A stretch of 64,000 nucleotides of DNA from Paraburkholderia adhaesiva. GTDB lineage: Bacteria > Pseudomonadota > Gammaproteobacteria > Burkholderiales > Burkholderiaceae. The position numbers were made by a program, and so were the translations under genes. Position 1 is the stretch's first letter; each line of letters opens with the position of its first letter. Positions 25,681 to 34,116 of the stretch are shown here, piece after piece. A model generated the notes under the pieces. It searched no databases. It had not been told where the DNA came from and was given only the letters and a program-made list of their open reading frames with translations. Where the stretch lies: the NCBI RefSeq assembly GCF_021390575.1, contig NZ_JAJEJQ010000002.1:1488001-1552000 (forward strand). The letters are read 5' to 3'.

Positions 25681-26559
25681 TCAGGGGCGAGCCGGGTTAG
25701 CGGCCCTTTCGCGGGCCGTATTGAGCGCCCGGCGGGTCATTTCGCCCGCCATCGCGCGCTTGTAGTCCTCGTCGCCGCGCAGATCCGGCACCGGATTGCA
25801 CGCCGCCATCGCGAGCCGCACTGCTTCGTCGAGCGCGTGCGCGTCGAACGGCTTGCCGATCAGAGCCTGCTCGGCGTCCATCGCGCGAATCACGGTGTCG
25901 CCGACATTCGTCAGAGCAATGCGCACGTGTTCTACATTGGCGCCCGCTAAACGCAGTGTTACGGCCGCCGCGGCGGTCGCGAAGTCGCCGGTTTTGCGCT
26001 TGAGCTTGGCGTAGCAATAACCGGTTCCGGGCGGCGGCATGGGAATGCGGATGCCGGTCATGATTTCGCCCGGTTCGAGCAGCGTCGCATAGGTGCCGAT
26101 GAAAAAGCCGTCGGCCGGCACCACGCGCTCGCCCGCCGCGCTTTGCAGCACGAACGAAGCATCGAGCGCGACCATCAACGCAGGATGGTCGTTGCCGGGG
26201 TCACCATGCGAAAGATCGCCGCCGAGCGTGCCGCGATAGCGGACCTGCGGATCGGCAATCTGCCGTGCGCCTTCGCAGATCAGCGGGCAGCGCGTTTGTA
26301 GCAGCGTGGACCAGATCAGCTCGTTCTCGGTCGTCATCGCGCCGATCCACAGCGCGCCGTTTTCCTCGCGAATGCCCTTGAGTTCTGTGAGCTTGCCGAG
26401 GTCAATCAAATGATCGGGCTGCGCAAAGCGCAGTTTCATCATGGGCAACAGGCTGTGGCCGCCTGCGAGCAGCTTCGCCGAGTCACCGTGCGCACCGAGC
26501 AGCGCGAACGCCTCGGGCAACGTTTGTGGCGCGTGATATTCGAATGGGCGCGGAATCAC
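25681..26559 (-). CDS. coxM: CO dehydrogenase medium subunit, FAD-binding
   Basis: 292 residues of the FAD_binding_5/CO_deh_flav family. The FAD pyrophosphate loops are KLLAGGHSLLP near residue 30 and YRGTLGGDLSHGDPGND near residue 108. It passes electrons from CoxS to the quinone pool. The start codon is GTG, preceded by AGGAG at a normal distance. It is the first gene of the operon, divergent from rcoM with 297 bases between. The order M-S-L is that of form I clusters; form II clusters usually run S-L-M. Confidence 0.94.
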   Translation of the reverse strand: MIPRPFEYHAPQTLPEAFALLGAHGDSAKLLAGGHSLLPMMKLRFAQPDHLIDLGKLTELKGIREENGALWIGAMTTENELIWSTLLQTRCPLICEGARQIADPQVRYRGTLGGDLSHGDPGNDHPALMVALDASFVLQSAAGERVVPADGFFIGTYATLLEPGEIMTGIRIPMPPPGTGYCYAKLKRKTGDFATAAAAVTLRLAGANVEHVRIALTNVGDTVIRAMDAEQALIGKPFDAHALDEAVRLAMAACNPVPDLRGDEDYKRAMAGEMTRRALNTARERAANPARP

Positions 26560-26591
26560 GTTGGTCTCCTGTTAACCCGAATTGGCTTGTC

Positions 26592-26627
26592 GACCAGAGT
26601 GAGTGCTTCAGAGCACTTATTCTGGTC
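26592..26627. promoter_or_regulatory. 36-bp interrupted palindrome upstream of coxM
   Basis: GACCAGA (26592-26598), AGTGCT (26602-26607), AGCACT (26612-26617) and TCTGGTC (26621-26627) form a two-tier perfect inverted repeat with three-base spacers and a four-base centre. It begins 33 bases before the coxM start codon. It may be an operator of the cox operon or, if transcribed, a stable 5' leader hairpin. Confidence 0.6.
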
Positions 26628-26674
26628 CCATAACGCCTTCCTCTGGATCCAAAAAGACACTGCGGTTGTCATCG

Positions 26675-26689
26675 TCCTGAACTTCAGGA
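26675..26689. promoter_or_regulatory. 15-bp palindrome between coxM and rcoM
   Basis: TCCTGAA and TTCAGGA flank a single C, forming a perfect palindrome about 115 bases before coxM and 170 bases before rcoM. It could be a regulator site, though LytTR-type proteins such as RcoM normally bind direct repeats. The rest of the gap shows nothing definite. Confidence 0.4.
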
Positions 26690-26856
26690 TTTCACAATGC
26701 AACGCAGCAATTCAACGGTATTTCGCCAACGGCGGACTGACTGCGCCGGGAGCCGGAAAACTTGCGCGAAAGGGGGAAAGGACCTAAAACGGAGGCAGCG
26801 TCCTGGCGCGTTAGATGCTACGCACAAAGCCTCGGACACATCGGGGAGAACCCTGA

Positions 26857-27669
26857 ATGAAACCGCTCGAGCACACCATGCCGACCACCGAAGCGCGCCG
26901 CGCAGAGACCTTCCAGCACCGGTTGGAACAATTCAATCCGGGTGTGGTGTGGCTGGACGCACAGGGGCGTGTCAGCGCATTCAACGACGTCGCGCTGCAG
27001 ATTCTCGGCCCCGCTGGAGAACAATCGCTTGGTGTTGCTCAGGACAAGCTGTTCGGTATCGACGTTGTGCAGTTGCACCCAGAGAAAAGCCGCGAAAAGC
27101 TGCGCTTCCTGATTGAGTCGCGCGATGCCAGCGGCTGCCCGGTGAAATCGCCGCCGCCTGTTGCGATGATGATCAATATTCCCGACCGGATTCTCATGCT
27201 CAAGGTGTCGCGCATGTCGGACATGAACGGCACGTGCGGCACCTGCATGATTTTTTACGACCTCACCGATATCACGACTGAGCCTTCGTCCGAGTCGCGC
27301 GAGTCGCTTGCCGGCACGCCCTCGCCGCCGCGTCGGCTCTTCAAGATTCCGGTCTATCGCAAGAACCGCGTAATCCTGATCGACCTGAAAGATATCGTGC
27401 GATTTCAGGGCGATGGCCACTACACGACGATCGCAACGAAGGACGATCGCTACCTCTCCAACCTCTCGCTCGCCGATCTGGAGCAACGCCTCGACAGCAG
27501 CATTTTCCTGCGCGTGCATCGCAGCCACATCGTGAGCCTGCAGTACGCCGTAGAACTCGTCAAAGCCGATGACAGCGTGAACCTCGTAATGGACGACGGC
27601 GAGCGCACTGTCGTGCCCGTGAGCCGTTCGCGAGCGGCACAGTTGAAGGAGTGGCTCGGCGTGGTTTGA
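26857..27669 (+). CDS. rcoM: CO-sensing transcription activator RcoM (PAS-LytTR)
   Basis: 270 residues, the size of characterised RcoM. Residues about 20-140 form a PAS domain (FNPGVVWLDAQGRVSAFNDVA). His74, Cys94 and Met104 coincide exactly with the haem ligands reported for Burkholderia xenovorans RcoM: Cys94 and His74 in the ferric form, His74 and Met104 in the ferrous form, CO replacing Met104. The C-terminal LytTR DNA-binding domain runs from about residue 160 (KIPVYRKNRVILIDLKDI...FLRVHRSHIVSL). It should turn on coxMSL when CO binds. The gene faces the cox operon, as in other RcoM systems. Confidence 0.95.
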   Translation: MKPLEHTMPTTEARRAETFQHRLEQFNPGVVWLDAQGRVSAFNDVALQILGPAGEQSLGVAQDKLFGIDVVQLHPEKSREKLRFLIESRDASGCPVKSPPPVAMMINIPDRILMLKVSRMSDMNGTCGTCMIFYDLTDITTEPSSESRESLAGTPSPPRRLFKIPVYRKNRVILIDLKDIVRFQGDGHYTTIATKDDRYLSNLSLADLEQRLDSSIFLRVHRSHIVSLQYAVELVKADDSVNLVMDDGERTVVPVSRSRAAQLKEWLGVV

Positions 27670-27873
27670 GGGCCGCCGGTCAGCCGCGTTCGAAGCGCCA
27701 TTCGAAGGGGGCGGCTGTAGCCGATCCGAAAGGGACAATTGCGAGTTCCGAAAGGGGCCGTTCATTCCAGATACCGCATGGGATGCGGAACGTAATTCCG
27801 CCGCGGTATACGGCATGCAGATGCAGCGCTAGCATGACGATTCGTCTCATCGATTCCGCTCTGGAGACACGAA

Positions 27874-28365
27874 ATGAGCAGCAAGAACACCATCTGCTTG
27901 TGGTACGACGGCGAAGCTCTTGATGCAGCAAATTTCTATGCCGCGACATTTCCCGACAGTGCTGTGGGAACAGTGTTCAAAGCCCCGGGCGACTACCCCG
28001 GCGGCAAACACGAGAACGTCCTGACTGTCCAGTTCACTGTCATCGGCATTCCTTGCCTCGGGCTGAACGGTGGCCCACATTTCAAACACAACGAGGCATT
28101 CTCCTTTCAGATCGCAACGGACGATCAGGCAGAAACCGACCGCCTGTGGGACGCGATCGTGCGCAATGGCGGCCAGGAAGGCGCGTGCGGCTGGTGCAAG
28201 GACAAATGGGGCGTGTCCTGGCAGATCACACCGCGCGCGCTTATGACGGCGATATCCGATCCCGATCGCGCAGCATCGAAGCGTGCATTCAATGCAATGA
28301 TGAGCATGAAGAAAATCGACATCGCCGCAATTGAAGCGGCGCGGCTCGGACGCGATTCCGGGTGA
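27874..28365 (+). CDS. VOC-superfamily protein (PhnB / 3-demethylubiquinone methyltransferase-like fold)
   Basis: 163 residues of the vicinal-oxygen-chelate fold, PhnB-like branch. It has CLWYDGEALDAANFYAATFPDS at the start, FTVIGIPCLGLNGGPHFKHNEAFSFQI in the middle, and CGWCKDKWGVSWQITPRAL near the end. Proteins of this branch are often named 3-demethylubiquinone-9 3-methyltransferase, but they lack a methyltransferase fold, so the name is misleading. Substrate and metal are unknown. GGAGACACGAA precedes the ATG. It stands alone, 204 bases after rcoM. Confidence 0.87.
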   Translation: MSSKNTICLWYDGEALDAANFYAATFPDSAVGTVFKAPGDYPGGKHENVLTVQFTVIGIPCLGLNGGPHFKHNEAFSFQIATDDQAETDRLWDAIVRNGGQEGACGWCKDKWGVSWQITPRALMTAISDPDRAASKRAFNAMMSMKKIDIAAIEAARLGRDSG

Positions 28366-28666
28366 TTTCAGCTATCGGCGATCTTCAGACACAAACAGCA
28401 CTTCGCGCTTCAATACGAGCACGCGCGACGGCGTGCATGACCTGTTCCAGGTCGATCGCATTGTCCGGTCGAGACGCATCGCGAAACCCCTGAGGCGGTC
28501 GGCATATCGCGGCGTTCCGCAACACACAAACGTCAAGCTCTGCAGGGAATAATCGAAGCACCTCCTCGTTTACGCAGGATGCGAGTCGCTGTGAAGCAGC
28601 GCCGGCGGTGAGGCTATGCGATGCATCCTGGCGACTCGCGCTGTCCGCGCGAGAAGGAGGTGTCAA
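28366..28666. other. Gap with a doubtful minus-strand frame
   Basis: About 300 bases. A minus-strand frame is open from a TTG at 28666 to 28385, containing VNEEVLRLFPAELDVCVL and DNAIDLEQVMHAVARARIEA. It has protein-like composition but no clear start or family. It could be a small gene or a remnant; not called. Confidence 0.3.
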
Positions 28667-29818
28667 GTGGAAGCTTCGCGTTCGTTATCTGCATTCATTT
28701 CATACACCCGCTCGAACAGGCGGGCAAAAGCTGCACGCACATATCGCTTCGTGCGCCGCGCCGTGTGTGGAACCGGTCTACTGGTTTTATCGGCAGGAAC
28801 TTCCTGGGTCGATGCGCAGGAGACGATCCTGCCGCCGCAGTCGGTCACCTCATCGACCGTTCCGGCCAACGGAGATGTCAACCCATACGGCATGGCGTTC
28901 GTACCCGCTGGTGTGCCATCTTTTAGCACGCTCAAACCCGGCGACGTAGTGGTATCGAATTTCAATGCGAAGTCGAATCTGCAGGGCACCGGTACAACCA
29001 TCGTCAAACTCGTACCCAACGGCAACCCGGTGACTTTCTTCGAAGGAAGCCATCTCGGCCTCACGACGGCGCTCGGCGTGCTAAGAAGCGGATTCGTGCT
29101 GGTGGGTAATGTCCCGACCACGGACGGCAAGAACGTCATCGCGCCGGGTTCGCTACTCGTGATCAATCCGCAGGGCCGGTTGATCAAGGAACTGAAGGAT
29201 CCCAACCTGCTGGATGGCCCCTGGGATCTCACCGTGATCGACATGGGGCAAACCGCTAAAGTCTTCGTCTCCGATGTGCTGAGCGGAAAAGTCGCGCGCC
29301 TCGATCTGACTATCGGCGCTCACGGTGTGCAAGTGCTACCCACCTCGACCATCATCGCATCAGGCTACATGCACCGCACCGATCCTGCGGCGCTCGTCGT
29401 GGGGCCGACCGGGCTCGCTTATGACCCACTGCATGATGTGCTTTACGTCGCGTCGACCGGAGACAACGCAGTGTTCGCCGTTTTCGGCGCGGCGGGCGCG
29501 ACGCATGACGGCGGAATCGGCAGGATGATCTATCAGGACAACATCCACCTCCATGGTCCGCTCGCGCTGGCGCTCGCACCCAACGGGCACCTTGTTACCG
29601 CAAACGGCGACGCGGTCAATCCCGATCCGGCACAACCCAGTGAAATCGTCGAGTTCACGCCGGAGGGGCAATTCATCGCGCAATTGCAGGTCGATGCCGC
29701 GGCAGGATCCGCGTTTGGTCTGGCATTCGGTCTCGATAGCCAGCACCATCAACAGTTCACGGCGGTAGACGACAACACGAACACGGCGACGGTCTGGACG
29801 TTACGCACGGGCAATTAA
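28667..29818 (+). CDS. Exported beta-propeller-like (NHL-type) protein
   Basis: 383 residues. A long N-terminus with the twin-Arg stretch RSNRRAKAARTYRFVRRAVCG is followed by a hydrophobic part ending SWVDAQ, which suggests export, possibly with a processed signal. The body shows repeated blades of NHL or SMP-30-like type: NPYGMAFVPAG, TALGVLRSGFVLVGN, WDLTVIDMGQTAKVFVSDV, TGLAYDPLHDVLYVAST, LALALAPNGHLVTANGD. Such propellers bind ligands or act as lactonases. GTG 28667 is chosen because AGGAGG lies six bases upstream. It is convergent with the methyltransferase gene. The function is unknown. Confidence 0.72.
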   Translation: MEASRSLSAFISYTRSNRRAKAARTYRFVRRAVCGTGLLVLSAGTSWVDAQETILPPQSVTSSTVPANGDVNPYGMAFVPAGVPSFSTLKPGDVVVSNFNAKSNLQGTGTTIVKLVPNGNPVTFFEGSHLGLTTALGVLRSGFVLVGNVPTTDGKNVIAPGSLLVINPQGRLIKELKDPNLLDGPWDLTVIDMGQTAKVFVSDVLSGKVARLDLTIGAHGVQVLPTSTIIASGYMHRTDPAALVVGPTGLAYDPLHDVLYVASTGDNAVFAVFGAAGATHDGGIGRMIYQDNIHLHGPLALALAPNGHLVTANGDAVNPDPAQPSEIVEFTPEGQFIAQLQVDAAAGSAFGLAFGLDSQHHQQFTAVDDNTNTATVWTLRTGN

Positions 29819-29860
29819 TAGTCCAGCCCAGGACATGCTCCGGATCGGTCGCTGGATGTC

Positions 29861-30793
29861 TCAGGGACGTCGGGGCATGTCCGACAACTGCGGTTTTTGA
29901 GCCGTGAGGTACGCAAAGCGCGAAGCACCAAACTGTTGTCCACTTTCGAATACAGGACGGAGCCGCGATTCCAGGTAATGCCGCTCTTCAGGGGTGAATT
30001 GTGTTTCGAGTATCGACTCGAGCGGGAGCGCGAGCGGATGAGGCGACGTACGCAGGAACGTTTCCCACGAAGGCGAATCACTGCTGCACACGTCGATATG
30101 CAGTTCGAGGTGAATATCGGTAAACCCGGTATCGATTGCAAATCGTACGAGATCGCGTTCGCCGTAATTCGTGATCGGAAGAGACCGGATTTTTTCGGCG
30201 GTATCGGGAAACTGTGCGGCACGGCTGCGAAGCAGCAGCGAGAAAAATGGATCCTGCGGATTTTCGCCTTGCGCATCGACGACATTCTTTAACGCGCAAA
30301 CCTCCAGCGCTTCGTCACGAAGGATCGGCTCTGCCATCGCCAGGCGTCCACCGGGCTTGAGTATCCGGAATAGCTCCCGCATGGCCGCAGGCTTGTCCTC
30401 CACGTAGGCGAGCACGGCGCGCATCACGATAGCGTCGACCGACGCGCTCTCGATCCCTTCGAGTTTCTCGGCGGAACATTGAAGGAATTCGCACTGGCCA
30501 CCGATGCCGAGGGCACCGGCGCGCTCACTGGCATGCCGAAGCATGGGCGCGGAGATATCCGTCATGAGCACCCGCAAAGCGTCACCCGCGCGCTCGATGG
30601 CTCGAAACGCTACCAGGCCGTCGCCGGTTCCAATGTCAGCGAGCACCATGTGGGGCTGGAGCCCCACGAAATCCAGCAGCCGATCCGCGTATCCCGTCAT
30701 TTCCGCGCGCAACCGCGGTTCGTACCTGGCGTCACCGCCGTGTCGATGATTGAGAAGCCAGTTTGACCAGATATCGGATGCGGTATCGTGCAC
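29861..30793 (-). CDS. SAM-dependent methyltransferase
   Basis: 310 residues. The class I methyltransferase motif I is ADIGTGDGLVAFRAIE near residue 52, followed by an acidic turn at LMTDIS and a motif-IV-like ASVDAIVMRAVLAYVEDK, then LKPGGRLAMAEP. These fit UbiE/MenG-like or small-molecule methyltransferases (methyltransf_11 or 25). The C-terminal third has no known motif. The start is GTG, five bases after AAGG. It stands alone between the propeller protein and the chemoreceptor. Substrate unknown. Confidence 0.82.
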   Translation of the reverse strand: MHDTASDIWSNWLLNHRHGGDARYEPRLRAEMTGYADRLLDFVGLQPHMVLADIGTGDGLVAFRAIERAGDALRVLMTDISAPMLRHASERAGALGIGGQCEFLQCSAEKLEGIESASVDAIVMRAVLAYVEDKPAAMRELFRILKPGGRLAMAEPILRDEALEVCALKNVVDAQGENPQDPFFSLLLRSRAAQFPDTAEKIRSLPITNYGERDLVRFAIDTGFTDIHLELHIDVCSSDSPSWETFLRTSPHPLALPLESILETQFTPEERHYLESRLRPVFESGQQFGASRFAYLTAQKPQLSDMPRRP

Positions 30794-31276
30794 AGGAACC
30801 TTGAGGCGTTAATCAAACTTATTTGATGAGCCGAGGATCGTACTGTGTGAACCTGAAGAAAACCTTAACTGCTCTCGCCGCTGAATTTCCCGTTAATCCT
30901 TGATAAAAAAAGCCGCTTGCGCGCACCGCCGGACATCAAACCCGAATCATTCTTACGATTTGGCTTCAGAAGCTTCCATTTACCAAAATACTCGAAAACT
31001 CGACTCGACCACGGACGCCATATTTACGATAGATGCGCGTGGCGTATTCATGAAATGGTTGGGAAAACACCGCCATGCCCATGAGTTGGCGAACAAGCAC
31101 GCGGTCAAAACTCGCGTGGCGAGCGGTGTTGCATTGCGGTTTGGGGAGGATGTCCGTCGAAACGGCTAAGCGGCGATCGAGAGATACCCGCGAACGTTGC
31201 GGCGCTGGAATCGGGCAACGCTCCGCGTTGCCCCGACTTCCGGGAACGATATTTACTTTGCCGTCACGCGGCCGGT
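30794..31276. other. Gap with a possible PAS-domain fragment
   Basis: About 480 bases. A plus-strand frame from 30900 contains LDSTTDAIFTIDARGVF at about 31000-31046, which resembles the first strand of a PAS domain, then loses similarity. It may be the relic of a PAS-containing sensor, or chance. Otherwise nothing is seen; the methyltransferase promoter must lie near the left end. Confidence 0.35.
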
Positions 31277-32812
31277 CTACGTTCGCCAACCAGCCAAAGC
31301 CACGCGCAGGCTCGCAGCCTGATCGCGCAGCGAGTGCGCGGCCGCAGCGGCCTCCTCGACGAGCGCCGCGTTCTGCTGCGTAACCTGGTCCATCTCGCCG
31401 ATCGCGCGGCTTACCTGCTCGATACCCGCGCTCTGCTCCTGCGACGCGCTGCTGATTTCCTCGAGGATGGCGTGCACACGTGTGACCGACTGAACGATGT
31501 CGCCCATCCTCGCGCCCGCATTCGACACCTGCTCGGCGCCGACTTCCACCGCATGTGTGGATGCACCGATCAGATCCCGGATATCGCGCGCCGCCGCCGC
31601 CGAGCGCTGCGCGAGACTGCGCACCTCCGCCGCGACCACCGCAAAGCCGCGCCCGGACTCGCCCGCGCGCGCCGCCTCGACCGCGGCATTCAACGCGAGG
31701 ATGTTGGTCTGAAACGCAATGCCGTCGATCACGCCGACGATATTGGCGATCTCGCGTGAGCGGCTCGTGATGTCACCCATGGTCAGCACGACGCCATCCA
31801 CGGCCTCGCTGCCGCGCTTCGCCACGTCGGCGGCGTCACTCGCGAGGCGTGCCGCGTGTCCGGCGCTGTCCGCATTACGCTTCACGTTGGCCGTCATTTC
31901 ATCCATGCTTGATGCAGTCTGCACCAGTGCCGCGGCCTGCTTTTCGGTGCGGCTGGAGAGATCGGTATTGCCAGCGGCGATTTCCTCGGCGCCTACGTTG
32001 ATGTTCTCCGCGCTCGCCTGCACGCGCGCAACCGTCTCGACGATCCCGTCGCGCATGGTGGAAAGCGCCAGCATCAGGCTGGGCCGCCCGGCGCTGCGCA
32101 CGGGAACGCTCTCCACGAGATCGCCTTGTGACATGCGCGCGGCCGCCGCTACAGCCACTTCCATTTCACCGCCCAGTGCCCGCAAAACGCTGCGCACCAC
32201 CAACGCCATCACCAGCGTGCAACTGCCGGCGAGCAACGCGGTGACGACGAACCAGATCAGCAGGCTTTGATAGAACTGACGGTCGATGTCGTCCATGTAC
32301 ATGCCGGTCGCGATGTACCAGTCCCACGGCTCGAAATGCACGACGAAGTTGGTCTTGAGCGGGTGAATGTCGGTGTTCGGCTTGCGGCCCACGTAGTCGG
32401 CAAAGCCACCGCCGGGCTCGTTGCCTGCCGCAACGAGTTTCGGAAACAGCGGCTGCCCGGCGCCGTCCATCATGTGGCTCACGTCCTTGCCGACCATTTG
32501 CGGCAAAAACGGATTCATCACGATCACGAGATGCGAGTCGATGATCCCGATATAGCCATCCTCGCCATAGCGCAATTCGGAAAGCGCCGCGAGCGCCGCT
32601 TTGCGCGCCTCCGATTCGCTCAGAGCGCCCTGCTGCGCGAGATTGTAGTAGTGCGTGGTGAGTGTCTGTGCCTGCTGAACGAGCGTCTTCAACTGTTCAT
32701 GGCGGTCGGCGAGCATGGTCGAGCGCGTTTTCCACGCGCCGAAGCTGCCGATTACCCCGAGGCCAATCCACAGCACGACGATCATCGAAATGAGTTTGCG
32801 GTTTAACGTCAT
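31277..32812 (-). CDS. Methyl-accepting chemotaxis protein with Cache sensor
   Basis: 511 residues in the inner membrane. A first membrane helix (residues 7-27) is followed by a periplasmic single-Cache domain with YGEDGYIGIIDSHLVIVMNPFLPQMVGKD and HFEPWDWYIATGMYMDDID. Then come a second membrane helix near residue 190, a HAMP linker, and the cytoplasmic signalling hairpin with EIANIVGVIDGIAFQTNILALNAAVEAARAGE. It should report a small ligand to CheA. It follows the last gene of the large catabolic operon after 71 bases on the same strand, so it may be the chemoreceptor for the same substrate, though it could have its own promoter. Confidence 0.93.
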   Translation of the reverse strand: MTLNRKLISMIVVLWIGLGVIGSFGAWKTRSTMLADRHEQLKTLVQQAQTLTTHYYNLAQQGALSESEARKAALAALSELRYGEDGYIGIIDSHLVIVMNPFLPQMVGKDVSHMMDGAGQPLFPKLVAAGNEPGGGFADYVGRKPNTDIHPLKTNFVVHFEPWDWYIATGMYMDDIDRQFYQSLLIWFVVTALLAGSCTLVMALVVRSVLRALGGEMEVAVAAAARMSQGDLVESVPVRSAGRPSLMLALSTMRDGIVETVARVQASAENINVGAEEIAAGNTDLSSRTEKQAAALVQTASSMDEMTANVKRNADSAGHAARLASDAADVAKRGSEAVDGVVLTMGDITSRSREIANIVGVIDGIAFQTNILALNAAVEAARAGESGRGFAVVAAEVRSLAQRSAAAARDIRDLIGASTHAVEVGAEQVSNAGARMGDIVQSVTRVHAILEEISSASQEQSAGIEQVSRAIGEMDQVTQQNAALVEEAAAAAHSLRDQAASLRVALAGWRT

Positions 32813-32883
32813 ATTTTATTTTTTAAGGATGACGAAACTACTTCGTAAAATGACCCCGGCGCTTTGCACTGCGCGCGCCGACC

Positions 32884-33300
32884 TCAGCGTGTGACGATCA
32901 TGCACACCGCCGTTGCCGTTGCGAGAAGGCGGCCGTCCTGCCACAGCTCGCCGTTGACGTTGCAGACGCCACGCCCCCGGCGCACCAGCGTCGCGCGGCC
33001 AGTCAGCGCGCCAGACTTCGCGGGCCGCAGGAACGATGTGCTCAGGTTCAGCGTCGCACAATGCTCGCCAACGGCCAGCGTCGAAGTGACGAGCGTTGCC
33101 GTCACGTCGTCGAGCATCGCGCAGAGCATGCCCCCCTGTACCTGACCCGCGGGATTCAGAAACGCAGGCGTGCCGACGTACTCAGCTTCGAGCGTGTCAT
33201 CGCTCAGCGACACAAACGTGGCGCCAAGCGTCGTCGTGATGGGCGGTGCGCCGTTTTCACCGTACAGGCGCGCAAGTGTCGGCTTTTCGCTGGTCTCCAC
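32884..33300 (-). CDS. PaaI-type hotdog thioesterase
   Basis: 138 residues of the hotdog-fold thioesterase family (PaaI/YdiI type), which frees CoA from dead-end or surplus aryl- and acyl-CoA. The active-site stretch is AFLNPAGQVQGGMLCAMLDD, in which NPxGxxQGGxxxxxxD is the family pattern, and LNLSTSFLRPAKSGALTGRA is the usual strand pair. The start is GTG 33300 after an AGGGAAAG site. It is the last catabolic gene of the twelve-gene operon, and a typical safety valve for a CoA-dependent pathway. Confidence 0.87.
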   Translation of the reverse strand: METSEKPTLARLYGENGAPPITTTLGATFVSLSDDTLEAEYVGTPAFLNPAGQVQGGMLCAMLDDVTATLVTSTLAVGEHCATLNLSTSFLRPAKSGALTGRATLVRRGRGVCNVNGELWQDGRLLATATAVCMIVTR

Positions 33301-33330
33301 CTATGCTTTCCCTTTCTTTTTGCAGGCGGC

Positions 33331-34110
33331 TTATTCGCCGCGAAACACGGGCTTGCGCTTTTCTTTCCAGGCCAGCGCGCCTTCACGCAGATCGTCCGAT
33401 GCGTCCGCCTCGGCGATGTCGCGTTCAAACTCGGCCGCGTCGAACGTGCCCACCGCCATCCGGTTCAGGTGCTTCTTCATGCCGAGCAGCGCGAGCGGCG
33501 CCATCCCGGTCAGGTCACCGGTCAGCCGGTCTGTCTCCTCGCGCAACGCCGATGGCGCCACGACCGTGTCGAGAAAGCCGCATGCGAGCATTTGTGCAGC
33601 ATCGAAGGTCGCCGCCTGAAGCAGCACCTTCTTGGCAACGTTCAAGCCAAGCCGTGACACATAGCGCTGCAATCCGCCGCGATAAAACAGCAGACCGAGC
33701 CGCGCGGCTGGCACGAACATCTGGGTCGTTTCGACGCCGACGCGGAAGTCACAAGCCAGCGCGAGATCGGTCGCGCCGCCGTACACACCACCGTTGATCG
33801 CGGCGATCGTCACTGGGCGCGCCTGCTCCAGGTCGTTCGTGAGCGCTTCGAAGCTCGCCCCCACGTTGCCGTCCGCCATGCGGCCAATGTTGAAGCCGGC
33901 GCAAAACTGCGGGCCCTCGGCGCAGATCCGCAGCACGAGCACTTCGCGCCGCGCGTTCACGTCATGAATGAAGGCCCGGAGACGATGGAGGTCCTCAGGT
34001 TCGAGCCGGTTCGCCATGTCGGGACGGCGCAACGTGATCGTCGCGACCGGCCCGGCGACGATCAATTCCGGCGCAAGACCTGCCGAATGTGCGGAGGGTT
34101 TCGAGGTCAT
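33331..34110 (-). CDS. Enoyl-CoA hydratase/isomerase family protein
   Basis: 259 residues of the crotonase fold. The oxyanion-hole regions are EGPQFCAGFNIGRMADG and AAINGGVYGGATDLALACDFRVG. The position that carries one catalytic Glu in classical hydratases is not obvious: at the GGVYGGATDLALA loop a Thr-Asp occurs where Gly-Gly-Glu is usual. So hydratase, isomerase or hydrolase activity are all possible. It is six bases downstream of the first RraA-like gene and 30 bases upstream of the thioesterase gene, in the same operon. Confidence 0.85.
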   Translation of the reverse strand: MTSKPSAHSAGLAPELIVAGPVATITLRRPDMANRLEPEDLHRLRAFIHDVNARREVLVLRICAEGPQFCAGFNIGRMADGNVGASFEALTNDLEQARPVTIAAINGGVYGGATDLALACDFRVGVETTQMFVPAARLGLLFYRGGLQRYVSRLGLNVAKKVLLQAATFDAAQMLACGFLDTVVAPSALREETDRLTGDLTGMAPLALLGMKKHLNRMAVGTFDAAEFERDIAEADASDDLREGALAWKEKRKPVFRGE

Positions 34111-34116
34111 CGTAGC

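Noticed and set aside
28385..28666. 93-codon minus-strand frame before the propeller gene
   Set aside because: Composition is plausible but the only start is a TTG overlapping the ribosome-binding site of the opposite gene; no recognised family.
29831..29882. Inverted repeat GGACATGC / GCATGTCC at the end of the methyltransferase gene
   Set aside because: Arms of eight bases with a 36-base loop are too weak for a confident terminator or operator.
30900..31169. 89-codon plus-strand frame with a PAS-like stretch
   Set aside because: Only about 15 residues resemble a PAS strand; no ribosome site and no continuing fold, so it is noted as a gap feature and not called a gene.
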